6,391 bases of DNA. Source: Gemmatimonadota bacterium (GTDB taxonomy: Bacteria; Gemmatimonadota; Gemmatimonadetes; Gemmatimonadales; Gemmatimonadaceae). Numbering within the stretch: position 1 is the first letter of the stretch; each line of letters opens with the position of its first letter. The position numbers were made by a program, and so were the translations under genes. Under the pieces are notes generated by a model. That model ran no database searches and was not told the origin of the DNA. It worked only from the letters and a program-made list of their open reading frames with translations. The DNA lies in contig JAQBQC010000105.1 of assembly GCA_028287205.1 (NCBI GenBank), positions 1 through 6,391 on the forward strand. Direction: 5' to 3'. Shown here piece after piece: positions 6,027 to 6,391 of this stretch.

Positions 6027-6391
6027 ATGTCGCTCACCGTACGCTTCCTCGGCACAAGCGCCGCGCGCCCTACCGTCGAGCGCAACGTCTCCTCCATCGC
6101 GGTGATCCGCGAGGGCGAGACGCTGCTGTTCGATTGCGGAGAGGGAACGCAGCGGCAGATGATGCGGTACGGCATCTCGTTCGCGCTGAGCGATGTGTTC
6201 ATCACCCATTTCCACGGCGATCACATCATCGGCGTGATCGGTCTCTTTCGGACGCTCGCACTGCAGGGGCGCACCGAGCCGATGCGGATGTACGGCCCTC
6301 GCGGCGCGGCGCGTGTGCTGCGCGGCGCCGCGCAGTTCGGGGTGGATCGCGTGGGCTTTCCGGTGGAGATCACCGAGATCGCGCCGGGTCA
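6027..6391 (+). CDS. rnz: Ribonuclease Z, N-terminal part (3' end outside window)
   Basis: 121 complete codons plus two bases are present, against a usual length near 300 residues. RNase Z is a metallo-beta-lactamase-fold endonuclease that cuts precursor tRNAs after the discriminator base, chiefly those without an encoded CCA. The N-terminus has FLGTSAARPTVERNVSSI (7-24), typical of the family. LLFDCGEGTQRQ follows at 33-44, containing D36. The zinc-binding motif HFHGDH is at 61-66, so H61, H63, D65 and H66 are intact. The family exosite and the distal histidine ligands lie beyond the window. The ATG is chosen because the family begins a few residues before the FLGT motif. It diverges from the glycosyltransferase gene and seems to have its own promoter. 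Both tRNA genes in this window lack CCA and are plausible substrates. Confidence 0.93.
   Translation, partial: MSLTVRFLGTSAARPTVERNVSSIAVIREGETLLFDCGEGTQRQMMRYGISFALSDVFITHFHGDHIIGVIGLFRTLALQGRTEPMRMYGPRGAARVLRGAAQFGVDRVGFPVEITEIAPG

Noticed and set aside
5913..6224. Minus-strand frame overlapping the RNase Z start
   Set aside because: It covers the HFHGDH region of RNase Z in antisense and its translation has no domain; a shadow frame.

Overview
This 6.4 kb window is high-GC bacterial DNA with compact, mixed-strand gene order. It holds five protein genes (two cut by the window edges) and two tRNA genes. The codon bias, the style of the secreted metalloprotease, and the near absence of Shine-Dalgarno sequences suggest a soil or environmental lineage such as Gemmatimonadota. 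That placement is inference from resemblance, not a demonstrated assignment.

Layout, left to right: (1) the C-terminal 58 residues of a major facilitator superfamily transporter (+). (2) A tRNA-Gln(CUG) gene (-), with a recognisable promoter on its right and a GC-rich hairpin just past its 3' end. (3) A 655-residue predicted lipoprotein (+) carrying a metzincin-type zinc protease motif (HELGHAWGRLH), followed by a strong hairpin. (4) A 246-base gap holding two copies of a 26-base imperfect repeat, then a tRNA-Ala(CGC) gene (-). (5) A gap with a second hairpin, whose T-tract lies on the minus strand, and a well-formed promoter for the next gene. (6) A 337-residue PLP-dependent threonine/serine dehydratase (+). 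(7) A 611-residue ArnT/PMT-like membrane glycosyltransferase (-), whose 3' end overlaps the dehydratase 3' end by 49 bases. (8) A 104-base divergent spacer and the first 121 codons of ribonuclease Z (+).

The genes do not form an operon or an obvious pathway. Each of transport, secreted proteolysis, amino-acid deamination, envelope glycosylation and tRNA 3' processing appears to be its own transcription unit. One functional link exists: neither tRNA gene encodes CCA, so both transcripts fit maturation by RNase Z followed by CCA addition, and the RNase Z gene is 3 kb away. I found no mobile element, CRISPR array, phage gene or defence system. No gap exceeds 300 bases. The most interesting points are the -10-like hexamers placed 5-7 bases before start codons (suggesting leaderless mRNAs), the repeat pair beside tRNA-Ala, and the metzincin lipoprotein itself.
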